From positions 992,001 through 1,056,000 of the forward strand of contig NZ_JASF01000005.1 in the NCBI RefSeq assembly GCF_000622405.1: a DNA stretch of 64,000 nucleotides, read 5' to 3'. Numbering within the stretch: position 1 is the stretch's first letter; each line of letters opens with the position of its first letter. The position numbers and the translations under genes are program-made. The notes under the pieces were generated by a model, which was not told the DNA's origin, searched no databases, and worked only from the letters and a program-made list of their open reading frames with translations. Of the stretch, positions 8,625-17,991 are shown piece by piece. The DNA comes from Sulfitobacter donghicola DSW-25 = KCTC 12864 = JCM 14565. Lineage in GTDB: Bacteria > Pseudomonadota > Alphaproteobacteria > Rhodobacterales > Rhodobacteraceae.

Positions 8625-10565
8625 TCAGATGGGAAGAGACAAACAAAAACTGGCACCATGTGTAGAACTTGTGTCGCACCAAAGGCGCCCACCATTTGCC
8701 TCGGCCAGCGTTCTGGAAATCGAAAGCCCCAGCCCCATGCCGTCCTTTTTGCTGGTCTCAAACTGCTTAAACAGCGTCACGTCTGGGGCGATACCGGGGC
8801 CGGTGTCCTTTACCCAAATCTCGATCTGGTTCTGCATTCTTTCGGCGGTCACCGAAATCTCTTTCTTTGGGCTATCCGCAGAGCTGATCGCCTCGAGCGC
8901 GTTGCGGACCAAATTCGTTAACACCTGCGCAATTTGAATCCTGTTCCCCACAACTTGAGGCATCTGGTCAACCTCGAAACGCAAGGTGACCCCTTGCACG
9001 AAAGCTTCGTGAAGCAGCAAGCTTTCTGTTTGTTTGACCAACTCGTTCACATCAAAGGGAGCCATCTGGCCTTGATCCTTGCGGATAAATCCCCGCAACG
9101 CGCTGAGAATATCGCCGCCTCTATGAGCCTGATCATCCAGTTCGTTCAAGATGTTTAACAGATCCTCATTTGGGTTCTCGTCTTGCCTAGCTGTAGAAAT
9201 CGCAGCATCCACATTCTGGGAAATCGCGGTCAGTGGCTGGCTTAGCTCATGGGCTAAACCCGTCGCCATTTGCCCCATCAGGTTCACCCTAGAAAAGTGA
9301 GAAAGGTCGCGGTTTAGATCAATGATGCGCGCATCCGCCTGTCGCCTCTGGGCGATTTGATCGATCAAGGTCTCATTCGCCTTTTCTAGCTCACGATAAG
9401 TCGCTGGAAGTGCTTCGGTATCTGGCACCTCCCCCTGAGAAACCAGTGCCGTTCGCACCGCGAAAACCCGTACCGGCCTGAGGATCAGCTCGGCCAAGGC
9501 AAAACCGACAAGGGCCGCGATACATGAAATGATCGCAGCGATCCACAGATTGCGGGTGCGGTTGTCTTTGATGACTTGCGTGAAATCTGTTTCGGGCGCG
9601 AAGACGGCGATTGTCCAAGGCAACCCAATGCTACTCAGCGGTTTTAGCAGCGAGACGTATTTGTCTTTTTCGTATTCGAATTCGGATTGCGTTTCCTCTC
9701 CGATCTGCAAAACCTCGGCCGCGCCCAACCGCGCAAATGCGGCCTGCGAAATCGGGTCCCCAATTTCGCCGATCTCTCTCAGGCGCAAGGGCGCGCCTGT
9801 TTCGGTGTCGATGATTTCGGCCATGTTCGGGTGCGCGACGACCTTGCCGCCTTCATCTAGGATCAGCGCAGAGGCGTTTTCACTGAGGTCCAACTGGGAC
9901 AGAAAACTTGATATTTCCGAGATCTCGATATCAACCCCGACAACCCCTGACAAAACGCCATCGACCTCGACGGGAACAGCAACCGTCGTTCCTGGCTGGC
10001 GCGAGGAAAAGAAAATATAGGGGTCGGTCCAGATTGTTGAACGCTGTTCTTTTACGGTTTTATACCAAGGCCTGCCTCGCGGATCAAAAGTATCGGCAGG
10101 GTCTGTAGCAGTCTCTACAATGGAATAATCGGCCTTTCGCCAAGAAAAATCAGCACCGGGCAAATCATCTTGCGCGCGAATAAACTTGCTGCGGAATGGT
10201 CCGGCCCCATCATCGCGCATCACATAAGTAAAGTTGCCTGCCTCATCCCCATAATAGATGCCCGATATCTGGGATTGGTTTTGCAGAACTTGAAACAAGA
10301 ACGCCTCGAGCTGTTCAAAATCATCCTTGTCAATGATCCCGCTTTCAAAAACCCGCTTGGCAAGTTCGGCGCTTTCGCTGGCTGGTTTTAGGAACCCGCT
10401 GGTATGTTCGCTAGCATTTGCGCCCGCTTTTTCAAGGAGATCGCGGGCGTGATGCAGCATCGCCTTCTCTGAGGACAGATAGGACGTTGAAAGAACGATA
10501 CCGATCACCAAAAACTGGAGGCCAGCCAAACTCACCGCGAGAATGAAACTCAGGGAAAACTTCAT
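8625..10565 (-). CDS. Sensor histidine kinase with double Cache domain (DctS/DctB-like)
   Basis: Inner-membrane sensor kinase of 646 residues. A membrane segment at about 8-28 and another at about 338-363 bracket a periplasmic double Cache ligand domain (contains DPRGRPWYKTVKEQ and GVDIEIS, typical of dCache_1). A coiled stretch (385-425) leads to the dimerisation helix with phosphoacceptor His439 in GLAHELSQPLTAISQN, then the ATPase domain: NLVRNALEAI (N box), VKDTGPGI (G1) and GMGLGLSISR (G2). It should phosphorylate the regulator encoded right after it. Its position, divergent from the TAXI-TRAP operon, suggests it senses that transporter's substrate, probably an organic acid. Confidence 0.92.
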   Translation of the reverse strand: MKFSLSFILAVSLAGLQFLVIGIVLSTSYLSSEKAMLHHARDLLEKAGANASEHTSGFLKPASESAELAKRVFESGIIDKDDFEQLEAFLFQVLQNQSQISGIYYGDEAGNFTYVMRDDGAGPFRSKFIRAQDDLPGADFSWRKADYSIVETATDPADTFDPRGRPWYKTVKEQRSTIWTDPYIFFSSRQPGTTVAVPVEVDGVLSGVVGVDIEISEISSFLSQLDLSENASALILDEGGKVVAHPNMAEIIDTETGAPLRLREIGEIGDPISQAAFARLGAAEVLQIGEETQSEFEYEKDKYVSLLKPLSSIGLPWTIAVFAPETDFTQVIKDNRTRNLWIAAIISCIAALVGFALAELILRPVRVFAVRTALVSQGEVPDTEALPATYRELEKANETLIDQIAQRRQADARIIDLNRDLSHFSRVNLMGQMATGLAHELSQPLTAISQNVDAAISTARQDENPNEDLLNILNELDDQAHRGGDILSALRGFIRKDQGQMAPFDVNELVKQTESLLLHEAFVQGVTLRFEVDQMPQVVGNRIQIAQVLTNLVRNALEAISSADSPKKEISVTAERMQNQIEIWVKDTGPGIAPDVTLFKQFETSKKDGMGLGLSISRTLAEANGGRLWCDTSSTHGASFCLSLPI

Positions 10566-10994
10566 GCCGTGTACCGCCGTGTGCTGGCGGCCCTTCTATC
10601 GAAGCCGAACAAATGAAACCTCCCCATTTCAAAAGCTGTTTGCCGGCGCTCGGGATTTTTGCTCCGATCACCCTGCCTAGCCCGCCACTGTGCCGCCCAT
10701 CCAATAGCAGTTCAACCCCCCGACAACGGCGCCCCGTTATCGCCTTATAAACGACGTGGGATCGCTGATCGGCTTATCCTCTGGCGCTCGATCTCGTTTC
10801 TGAAAGGTTATTTAACAGCACTCCTTTTGACTCGAATCGCAGCGATCGCCAGATGAAAAGCACGTGCAAAAAGCATGAAGACCGCAACTTCCGCCCTGTA
10901 AAACGGCTCGGTCAGCCTATTTGTTAATCGTTTATTACCGCGTTCAAAAAGCCAACGAGTACCCTTGAGAAACGGGGAACAACCCTCGGCTTTT

Positions 10995-11010
10995 CCCTGT
11001 AAAATCAGGG
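10995..11010. promoter_or_regulatory. Inverted repeat CCCTG-N6-CAGGG
   Basis: A perfect five-base dyad in the divergent region upstream of the TAXI-TRAP operon. It is a candidate binding site for the neighbouring response regulator; it could also be an RNA hairpin in a long leader. Confidence 0.35.
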
Positions 11011-11170
11011 ATTCAGGAAGCGTTCCACAGGGTCAAAATTCTGACGCATCACATCCCCTTTTACCCCGTCATAGGTAGTAACGCGCATAGACAGGTCCCC
11101 CTCTGACTGAGACGCTTTGACCCCATATCGCCAAGATATTCTGATCTACGGCTCATGTGCGTTCGCTGAA

Positions 11171-11188
11171 TGGAACTGTCCCGTTCCA
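11171..11188. promoter_or_regulatory. Inverted repeat TGGAAC-N6-GTTCCA
   Basis: A perfect six-base dyad 50 bases before the preferred start of the TAXI binding protein. It lies inside a longer possible reading frame, which supports the later start. It may be an operator or a leader hairpin. Confidence 0.4.
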
Positions 11189-11237
11189 AGGCGAAATGCC
11201 CATGAGCCAAAATCAAGACACCAAATGGGAGACACAA

Positions 11238-12209
11238 ATGTCACAAAACAAATTCACTCTGGCTGCCGCCGCTGCTCTTTCGCTTGCGGTTAGCGCACCT
11301 GCGGCAATGGCCGAAGAGTTCATCACAATCGGCACTGGTGGCGTCACAGGCGTTTATTATCCAACCGGTGGTGCGATCTGCCGTCTGGTGAACAAAGGCC
11401 GCAAAGACCACGGCATCCGCTGCTCGGTCGAATCCACAGGCGGTTCGGTTTACAACATCAACACCATCCGCGAAGGCGAGCTGGAGTTCGGCGTTGCACA
11501 GTCCGACTGGCAGTACCACGCATATAACGGCACCTCCAAATTCGAAGACGCTGGCAAATTCGAAGGCCTGCGCGCCGTGTTCTCAGTACACCCAGAGCCC
11601 TTCACCGTTGTTGCACGCGCAGACGCGGGCATTTCCACCTTTGACGATCTCAAAGGCAAACGCGTAAACATCGGCAACCCCGGTTCCGGTCAACGCGGCA
11701 CAATGGAAGTTCTGCTGGAAGCAAAAGGCATGACAACAGATGACTTTGCCTTGGCAACCGAGCTAAAAGCAGCTGAGCAGTCAGCCGCGCTTTGCGATAA
11801 CCAGATCGACGCGATGGTTTACACCGTTGGCCACCCTTCCGGTTCCATCCAAGAAGCAACAACAGCGTGTGACTCGGTTCTGGTAACGGTTGACGGCGAC
11901 GCGGTGACTGGCCTTGTCGACGACAACTCGTTCTACCGCACGGCGACGATCCCGGGCGGCATGTACCGTGGCAACGACAGCGACACCGCTACATTTGGTG
12001 TTGGTGCAACTTTCGTAACCTCCGCTGATGTTTCCGAAGAGGCTGTTTACGCAGTTGTGTCTTCTGTCATGGAAAACATCGAAGACTTCAAAAAGCTTCA
12101 TCCTGCATTTGCAAATCTCGACCCCAAGGAGATGGCAACTGCAGGTTTGTCGGCTCCGCTGCACCCTGGTGCGGCGAAGTACTACAAAGAAAAGGGCCTG
12201 ATCGACTGA
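11238..12209 (+). CDS. TAXI family TRAP transporter solute-binding protein
   Basis: Periplasmic receptor of a TAXI-type TRAP transporter, 323 residues from the preferred start. Signal peptide: [20 protein letters not shown] with cleavage near AMA-EE. The mature start [20 protein letters not shown] is the family signature, and [24 protein letters not shown] sequence ([18 protein letters not shown]) follows at about 140. The frame is open to an ATG at 11157, but those extra residues cover an inverted repeat and precede the signal peptide; GGGAGA at 11227-11232 marks ATG 11238. The permease and a UspA protein follow. The ligand is unknown; TAXI proteins studied so far bind small acids such as glutamate or 2-oxoglutarate. 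Confidence 0.92.
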   Translation: MSQNKFTLAAAAALSLAVSAPAAMAEEFITIGTGGVTGVYYPTGGAICRLVNKGRKDHGIRCSVESTGGSVYNINTIREGELEFGVAQSDWQYHAYNGTSKFEDAGKFEGLRAVFSVHPEPFTVVARADAGISTFDDLKGKRVNIGNPGSGQRGTMEVLLEAKGMTTDDFALATELKAAEQSAALCDNQIDAMVYTVGHPSGSIQEATTACDSVLVTVDGDAVTGLVDDNSFYRTATIPGGMYRGNDSDTATFGVGATFVTSADVSEEAVYAVVSSVMENIEDFKKLHPAFANLDPKEMATAGLSAPLHPGAAKYYKEKGLID

Positions 12210-12225
12210 TCATCTACCTTTTCAG

Positions 12226-12248
12226 GGAAGAGCGCTTTGCGCTCTTCC
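12226..12248 (+). terminator. Hairpin after the TAXI binding-protein gene (attenuator)
   Basis: A perfect ten-base stem, GGAAGAGCGC/GCGCTCTTCC, with a TTT loop sits 16 bases after the stop codon and 55 bases before the permease start, followed only by a short T run. It probably ends or protects part of the transcripts, so that binding protein is made in excess of permease. Confidence 0.75.
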
Positions 12249-12303
12249 TTTGCGATCAACACCATAAAAAGCAGCTTAAGCTGTAACTCAGGGGATTTTA
12301 AAA

Positions 12304-14910
12304 ATGGCTGATAACTCATCCGAAAACCGCGCATTAAGCGAAGAAGAACTACAGGATCTTGTAGCATCTTCCGATGCTGGTGCCCGAAATCCCGCTGGTG
12401 GCGTTGGCACATTATTGGCTGTGGTTGCTGTTGTTTGGTCCTTATTTCAGGTCCTTCTTGCATCCCCTCTCGCAAATTACATTCTACCAGGCGACATTAT
12501 TAACAACTCGCGCCAAGTTCACTTGGCGTTTGCTATTTTCCTTGCGTTCATGGCCTATCCGGCGATGAAATCTAGCCCCCGCCATTATATCCCTATTCAG
12601 GACTGGTTTCTTGGCTTGTTTGGCGTTTTTACGGCCCTTTACGGCTACATCTTTTATCAGAAAATTGTCGATGCCGGCGGTCTTGCCGACGACCTCGACA
12701 AATGGTTCGCGCTGGCGGGTCTTTTGATCCTATTTGAGGGTGCACGCCGCGCCCTAGGTCCAGCAATGGCAATTATCGCCACGGTGTTCTTGGCTTATGT
12801 ATTCTTTGGTTCTTCCGAATGGGTACCTGATGTGATCCGCTGGAAAGGCGCATCCCTGAAGAAAGCTATGAGCCACATGTGGATCACATCCGAAGGCGTC
12901 TTTGGGATTGCCTTGGGTGTTTCCACCAAGTTTGTTTTCCTCTTTGTTTTGTTTGGTGCCCTGCTCGATAAAGCGGGTGCTGGCAACTATTTCATCAAGA
13001 TGGCCTTTGGCGCCCTTGGCCACCTTAAAGGTGGCCCTGCAAAGGCTGCTGTTGTTGGTTCGGCGGCAACTGGGCTGATCTCTGGCTCATCCATTGCTAA
13101 CGTTGTGACAACGGGGACATTTACCATTCCCTTGATGAAGCGCGTTGGCTTTTCCTCGGAAAAAGCGGGCGCTGTTGAGGTTGCCTCATCCGTGAACGGG
13201 CAAATTATGCCTCCGGTTATGGGTGCTGCGGCGTTCTTGATGGTTGAATATGTCGGCATCTCTTATGTCGAAGTGATTACGCACGCCTTCTTGCCTGCGA
13301 CGATCTCTTACATCGCGCTGGTATATATCGTTCACCTCGAAGCGGTGAAGAACAACATGCCGACACTGGGCAACCGCGTTGTGTCGATGGGTAAAACCAT
13401 CGGTGGCATGGCCGCGTTCTTTGTTGGCTTTGCGGCCCTTTGCTATGGCGTCCAATACCCTGTCGGCTGGATCGTTGCCGCGGTTCCGGGCGCATCTGCC
13501 TTGGTGATGTCCTTGGTCATTTTCGCAGCCTATGTTGCCCTCTTGTGGATGGCGGCCAGTGTTCCTGACCTAGAACCAGATGATCCAAACGCAGCCGAGG
13601 TTGAGCTTCCTGTTGTGGGCGAAATCTACAAATCCGGCCTCTACTATCTTCTGCCGATTATCGTTCTGGTTTACTTCTTGATGATCGAGCAGAAATCCCC
13701 TGGCCTTTCGGCCTTCTGGGCAACCATGCTGCTGTTTGTGATCCTTCTTACCCAGCGCCCGCTGAAAGCGATCTTTCGCGGTGAAAGCGATATGGCGAAC
13801 GCCATAACACAGGGTGTAGCAGACCTGATCCAAGGTCTTATCGACGGAGCGCGGAACATGATCGGCATTGGCCTTGCGACGGCCACGGCTGGTGTGATCG
13901 TGGGCACTGTCACCTTGACTGGTGTTGGCCAAGTTATGGCAGATCTGGTTGAGTTCCTTTCTGGCGGCAACCTGATCCTGATGCTTGTGATGGTCGGCTT
14001 GCTGTCCCTTGTTTTGGGCATGGGCCTGCCAACGACCGCGAACTATATCGTGGTCTCCTCGCTGATGGCTGGTGTTGTGGTTGAACTGGGCGCGCAATCT
14101 GGTTTGATTGTGCCACTTATCGCCGTGCACCTCTTTGTGTTCTACTTTGGCATTATGGCCGATGTGACGCCGCCTGTTGGCCTCGCCAGTTTTGCTGCGG
14201 CTGCGGTATCGGGCGGTGACGCGATCAAGACAGGTTTCGTGGCCTTCTTCTATAGCCTGCGTACCGTTGCCCTGCCGTTTGTGTTCATCTTCAACACAGA
14301 TTTGTTGCTGATCGACGTGACGTGGTTACAAGGGATCGTGGTGTTTATCACCGCCTCTATTGCGATCCTTGCCTTTACGGCAGGGACGATGGGGTGGTTC
14401 CTCACGAAAAGCCGTATCTATGAAAGCATCGGTTTGATCTTGGTCGCCTTTGTTCTCTTCCGTCCCGATTTTGTCATGGATCGCATCCAGCCTCCGTTCC
14501 AGCAGGTTGAACCAACCGCCTTTGTTCAGGCGCTAGGGGACGCGACCGAGGGTGACGAGATGCGTTTGGTTGTCTCTGGCCCCGACTTTGATACGGGCGA
14601 CATCAAACAGACCACCTTGGTTCTGCCAATCAGCGCCGGCTCTGGTGATGAACGCCTTGCCGCCTCGGGTCTGCTTTTGCTGGAAGAAGACGGCATCGTG
14701 AAAATGGATGAGCCCTCCTTTGGATCCCCTTTCGGGACCTCCTTAGGCAGCTTTGACTTTTACGCCGACGAACCTGTGCAGATCGCTTCGGTCAATGCAC
14801 CCGCCAAACAAATGGCCCAAGAGTTGGTCTTTATTCCGGCCCTGTTGTTCTTGGGCTTAATCGCCTTCCTCCAACGCGCTCGCATGTCACGAAAAGGAGA
14901 ACCAGCATGA
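12304..14910 (+). CDS. TRAP transporter fused small/large permease (4TM + 12TM), TAXI type
   Basis: Inner-membrane protein of 868 residues in which the DctQ-like and DctM-like permeases are fused, the usual state for TAXI systems. Four N-terminal membrane segments lie at about 35-160. The DctM part begins near 200 and contains the repeats typical of this family (GGPAKAAVVGSAATGLISGS, SSVNGQIMPPVMGAAAF, VLGMGLPTTANYIVVSSL, DVTPPVGLASFAAAAVSGG). The last 170 residues match the DUF3394 extension seen on many fused TAXI permeases, ending in one more membrane segment. It works with the binding protein upstream, driven by a sodium or proton gradient, and overlaps uspA by four bases. Confidence 0.95.
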   Translation: MADNSSENRALSEEELQDLVASSDAGARNPAGGVGTLLAVVAVVWSLFQVLLASPLANYILPGDIINNSRQVHLAFAIFLAFMAYPAMKSSPRHYIPIQDWFLGLFGVFTALYGYIFYQKIVDAGGLADDLDKWFALAGLLILFEGARRALGPAMAIIATVFLAYVFFGSSEWVPDVIRWKGASLKKAMSHMWITSEGVFGIALGVSTKFVFLFVLFGALLDKAGAGNYFIKMAFGALGHLKGGPAKAAVVGSAATGLISGSSIANVVTTGTFTIPLMKRVGFSSEKAGAVEVASSVNGQIMPPVMGAAAFLMVEYVGISYVEVITHAFLPATISYIALVYIVHLEAVKNNMPTLGNRVVSMGKTIGGMAAFFVGFAALCYGVQYPVGWIVAAVPGASALVMSLVIFAAYVALLWMAASVPDLEPDDPNAAEVELPVVGEIYKSGLYYLLPIIVLVYFLMIEQKSPGLSAFWATMLLFVILLTQRPLKAIFRGESDMANAITQGVADLIQGLIDGARNMIGIGLATATAGVIVGTVTLTGVGQVMADLVEFLSGGNLILMLVMVGLLSLVLGMGLPTTANYIVVSSLMAGVVVELGAQSGLIVPLIAVHLFVFYFGIMADVTPPVGLASFAAAAVSGGDAIKTGFVAFFYSLRTVALPFVFIFNTDLLLIDVTWLQGIVVFITASIAILAFTAGTMGWFLTKSRIYESIGLILVAFVLFRPDFVMDRIQPPFQQVEPTAFVQALGDATEGDEMRLVVSGPDFDTGDIKQTTLVLPISAGSGDERLAASGLLLLEEDGIVKMDEPSFGSPFGTSLGSFDFYADEPVQIASVNAPAKQMAQELVFIPALLFLGLIAFLQRARMSRKGEPA

Positions 14911-15338
14911 GCAAGTCAGTTTTATGCGCCGTAGACGTTAGCAATGGCGACGACGACATCAACACCATTCAGGCCGCGGCTCAGATGGCGGGATTGGACG
15001 GGGCGCAACTGGATGTGATTGCTGTTGTGCCGGATTTCGGGATCAGTCAGGTGGGCAACTTTTTCAACAAAGACCACCACGACACGATGGTTACTGAAGC
15101 CAAAGAACACCTCAACGCGCTGGTCACCAAAGCACTGGATGCATCACAAAACGAAAAGGTTCGCCATGTGATCGCAACAGGCCGCGCCTATGAGGAGGTT
15201 CTGAAGCTAGCCGACAAGACAAACGCAGGGCTGATCGTGGTCGGCGCGCATAAGGCGGATTTAGCGGATTACCTGCTAGGCCCGAACGCGGCGCGTGTTG
15301 TGCGACATGCTAAATGTTCAGTCTATGTCGTGCGCTGA
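14907..15338 (+). CDS. Universal stress protein (UspA family), TRAP-linked
   Basis: A 143-residue cytoplasmic UspA-fold protein. The start KSVLCAVDVS and the C-terminal LIVVGAHK...LLGPNAARVVRHAKCSVYVV carry the nucleotide-loop signature, with LLGPN instead of the commoner LLGS. Its ATG overlaps the permease stop (ATGA), so translation is coupled. Known parallel: TeaD, encoded with the TeaABC TRAP transporter of Halomonas, binds ATP and tunes uptake. A similar role for this protein is an inference from position and family. Confidence 0.92.
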   Translation: MSKSVLCAVDVSNGDDDINTIQAAAQMAGLDGAQLDVIAVVPDFGISQVGNFFNKDHHDTMVTEAKEHLNALVTKALDASQNEKVRHVIATGRAYEEVLKLADKTNAGLIVVGAHKADLADYLLGPNAARVVRHAKCSVYVVR

Positions 15339-15365
15339 TGCGCCAGTCATAGCCTCGTAAATTTC

Positions 15366-15408
15366 ACGCCCCGCCCGTTTTGGAGATATCCACGGGCGGG
15401 GCGTTTTT
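15366..15408 (+). terminator. Strong intrinsic terminator of the TRAP operon
   Basis: A perfect 13-base stem (ACGCCCCGCCCGT with its complement at 15392-15404), a 13-base loop and a run of T follow the uspA stop by 27 bases. The sulfatase gene reads toward it from the other side. Confidence 0.9.
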
Positions 15409-15468
15409 GTTCAGTGGGATGATGAGAGACGCAAAGCTGCGCTTGCGACCTGCACCATACCGCCGACA

Positions 15469-17112
15469 TCATTCGTCTACGTAATTTTTCGGCGAAGGAC
15501 CGCGATATTTTTCGGTCAATTCTTCTGGAACCTCCGATCCATCGACAAGGAATGGCAGGATGCCACGGCGCATAGAGCCTCCGCGCGATGCTTTGATGTC
15601 ATCGTCGGATTTCGTAACCCGCTGTGCCAATCGCCGCCCCCATTGCGCCAAATATCCATATAAGCGGTCAATCTCGGCTTGGTGTTGGTCACCTTTTGCA
15701 AGATCGTGGAACTCTTCGGGGTCTTCTTGCAGATCAAACAACATGGGGCGGAAACCGCCTTCGGCATGCATCAGTTTGAAACGACCGTCAAAGACCATAA
15801 ACAGCCGCGCATCACGCGGTTCCAGCCCCAGCTTTACGCATTGAGGGGTGGAAGAATAATCGAATTCGCTGATTGCAAATTCGCGCCATTCCGGTGTTTC
15901 ACCCCGCAACCAAGGTAACAAAGACCGCCCTTCGATGATGTGATCGGGCACTTTCCCGCCCGCCGTTTCGACGAATGTGGCGGCAAGGTCGATGGATTCG
16001 ACCAACGCATCACAGGTTGTTCCGCGTGTTGGGTTTGCTTCGGCTCTGGGATCATAAATGATCATCGGAATTTTTACCGATGGCTCGTGGAACAAATCCT
16101 TTTCACCCAACCAGTGATCACCAAGGTAGTCGCCGTGATCCGAGGTAAGCACGATCATCGTGTCATCCATCCGACCGGTTTCCTCCAGATGATCCAGCAG
16201 GACGCCCAACTGGTCGTCACATTGTTTGATCAGCCCCATATACGCAGGGATCACCTTTTGGCGCACTTCGTCTTGTTGAAACGCCTGAGCAATCTTGTTG
16301 CCCATATAGGCCCCAAAAACCGGATGCGGATCGTCGCGTTCAACATCGTTTCGCACGGCTTGGGGGACGTGGTTTGGGCCATACATCGCGTGATAGGGCG
16401 CTGGTACAATATAGGGCCAATGCGGTTTGATGAAACTAACATGGGCACACCACGGCCCTTTGGCTTGCTCCATAAATTCGATTGTCTTTTGCGTCAGCCA
16501 AGGCGTTTCGCTATCTTCTTCGCGGATATTCGCCGCCTTATCCGCATTACGGAACATCCACCCCGAGGCGATATCGCCCTCGTCGTCGATCCCCGCATTT
16601 GCGAAATCGGCCCATGGGTTTTCTGATGGGTAGCCTTTGGATTTCAGGTATTCATTATAGGGTGAGCGTTTTTCGTCATAGAACCCATCTGGCCCCTGCC
16701 CCCATAACCCGTCGTCACGAATCCATGAATCAAATCCACACTCGGCTTGGCGCGCACCAATCTGGCTGTCTGCGCTAAGACCTAACCGCGCCATGCCTTC
16801 GGCGTCTGCTTTCATATGGGTTTTGCCCAAAAGCCAGCAATCCATACCTTCGCGGCGCAGGTGATCGCCGATGGTTTGCTCACCAACCCTCAGCGGAAAG
16901 CCGTTCCACTGGGCACCATGCGAGGAGGTATAGCGCCCTGTATAAAAGCTCATCCGTGAAGCGCCGCAGATAGGCGATTGCACATAGGCGTTGGTAAACC
17001 GCACGCCCATTTGGGCAACACGATCGAAATTCGGGGTATGAAGGTGCGGATGACCCGCACAGCTCAGGTAATCGAACCTCAGTTGGTCATACATAATAAA
17101 AAGGATGTTCAT
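15469..17112 (-). CDS. Sulfatase family hydrolase (choline-sulfatase-like)
   Basis: Cytoplasmic or unexported (no signal peptide) alkaline-phosphatase-superfamily enzyme of 547 residues. Metal site: MYDQLRFD (Asp9) and LTSDHGDYLGDH with the second Asp/His pair. The nucleophile region reads PICGASRMSFYTGR; Cys49 would be converted to formylglycine. The motif is C-x-A-x-R, not the usual C-x-P-x-R. The overall pattern (KTHMKADAEG, VSFIKPHWPY, FDLQEDPEE) is that of arylsulfatase A-type and choline-sulfatase-like enzymes. The substrate is unknown; a phosphonate monoester hydrolase role is also possible. It faces the TRAP operon and stands alone. Confidence 0.85.
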   Translation of the reverse strand: MNILFIMYDQLRFDYLSCAGHPHLHTPNFDRVAQMGVRFTNAYVQSPICGASRMSFYTGRYTSSHGAQWNGFPLRVGEQTIGDHLRREGMDCWLLGKTHMKADAEGMARLGLSADSQIGARQAECGFDSWIRDDGLWGQGPDGFYDEKRSPYNEYLKSKGYPSENPWADFANAGIDDEGDIASGWMFRNADKAANIREEDSETPWLTQKTIEFMEQAKGPWCAHVSFIKPHWPYIVPAPYHAMYGPNHVPQAVRNDVERDDPHPVFGAYMGNKIAQAFQQDEVRQKVIPAYMGLIKQCDDQLGVLLDHLEETGRMDDTMIVLTSDHGDYLGDHWLGEKDLFHEPSVKIPMIIYDPRAEANPTRGTTCDALVESIDLAATFVETAGGKVPDHIIEGRSLLPWLRGETPEWREFAISEFDYSSTPQCVKLGLEPRDARLFMVFDGRFKLMHAEGGFRPMLFDLQEDPEEFHDLAKGDQHQAEIDRLYGYLAQWGRRLAQRVTKSDDDIKASRGGSMRRGILPFLVDGSEVPEELTEKYRGPSPKNYVDE

Positions 17113-17326
17113 TTCGTGGTCACCGAAAAATTATAGGGCTGGTGCTTCATTTGTTTCTCTCGATTCCCGAAAAGCAATAGATTGGGGTTCAGCTTACAAT
17201 GCCTGAGAATGCTTCACTAGGTAGGCTGTTTCACAATGCCCCCCGCTTGCCCCAAACGCAATTCGGCCTCGTATGGTAAAAACAAGGGCAACGCCCGCTG
17301 ACAAATCGCCTGAGAAGCAAACTCGG

Positions 17327-17941
17327 TCACCGATAACGATCTAAAAACGCTTCTTTTTCCGCTTGGGTTGGTCGTTCGCCTGCAAAAATCTCGGCATACT
17401 CGCAACCTGCAATTGCCCTTTGTAGGCGGGGCTCGGATACGTGCATTGAATAATATCCTGTTTGGGTCAGGATCACGGTCAGCGCGCGATAATGCGCGAC
17501 ATCGCCGGTCCGCCCAAAACGTTCAAACAACGCCTTCACCGCCAAAAGCCTCGTTTCGTCCGCCTGATCCACCATACCCTGTAGCTGCTGATCACTACGC
17601 GCCCAATTCCGCACAGCCAGATCAAGGGGCGCGTCAAAAAGGTCGCGATCAATCCAGCAGTCGATCAGATTGAATAACCCAGCACATAGGCTGGCTGACG
17701 GTGTGTTACAGCGCTCAACGATAATACCTGTATTTCGGGTTTGCCAAATTTCAATGATCGCATTCTGTAGCTCGGTCAGGTTTTTGAAGTGCCAGTAAAA
17801 TCCGGTGCGCGTCAGGTTTAAACTCTTGGCCAGAGGCATAATTTTGAGCGCGTCAAAACCATCCTTCACGACAATTGAATAAGCCGCCTCAATCCATGTC
17901 TCGCGGGTTGCTCGGTTTTTAGGAACAGCTGTATTTTTCAT
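17327..17941 (-). CDS. TetR family transcriptional regulator
   Basis: A 204-residue repressor-type regulator. The N-terminal helix-turn-helix spans about 12-58 (TWIEAAYSIVVKDGFDALKI, then LTRTGFYWHFKNLTEL). The C-terminal ligand domain is not diagnostic. It is divergent from the TMADH-like flavoprotein gene, and the 93-base gap contains two copies of TGACA-N4-TGTCA, so it very probably controls that gene and itself. No good ribosome site precedes the ATG. Confidence 0.9.
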   Translation of the reverse strand: MKNTAVPKNRATRETWIEAAYSIVVKDGFDALKIMPLAKSLNLTRTGFYWHFKNLTELQNAIIEIWQTRNTGIIVERCNTPSASLCAGLFNLIDCWIDRDLFDAPLDLAVRNWARSDQQLQGMVDQADETRLLAVKALFERFGRTGDVAHYRALTVILTQTGYYSMHVSEPRLQRAIAGCEYAEIFAGERPTQAEKEAFLDRYR

Positions 17942-17960
17942 CAGAGCATTTCTAGATGAC

Positions 17961-17976
17961 TTGACAGGTGTGTCAA
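17961..17976. promoter_or_regulatory. TetR operator candidate 1 (TTGACA-GGTG-TGTCAA)
   Basis: A perfect six-base dyad 20 bases upstream of tetR. Each arm is also a consensus -35 hexamer, one for each direction, so a bound repressor would block both promoters. Its centre lies 32 bases, three helical turns, from the second copy. Confidence 0.7.
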
Positions 17977-17991
17977 TTCTGGAAAAACTGA

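Larger units (their letters stand above)
10566..11237. other. Long divergent control region (672 bases) between kinase and TRAP operon
   Basis: No convincing gene. It contains two clean interrupted inverted repeats: CCCTG-N6-CAGGG (10995-11010) and TGGAAC-N6-GTTCCA (11171-11188). AT-rich DNA at about 10915-10945 could hold a promoter. The length allows a long leader for the TRAP mRNA. Confidence 0.5.

Noticed and set aside
11157..11237. Longer N-terminus for the TAXI binding protein
   Set aside because: It would put 27 residues in front of a clear signal peptide and spans an inverted repeat; the ribosome site favours ATG 11238.
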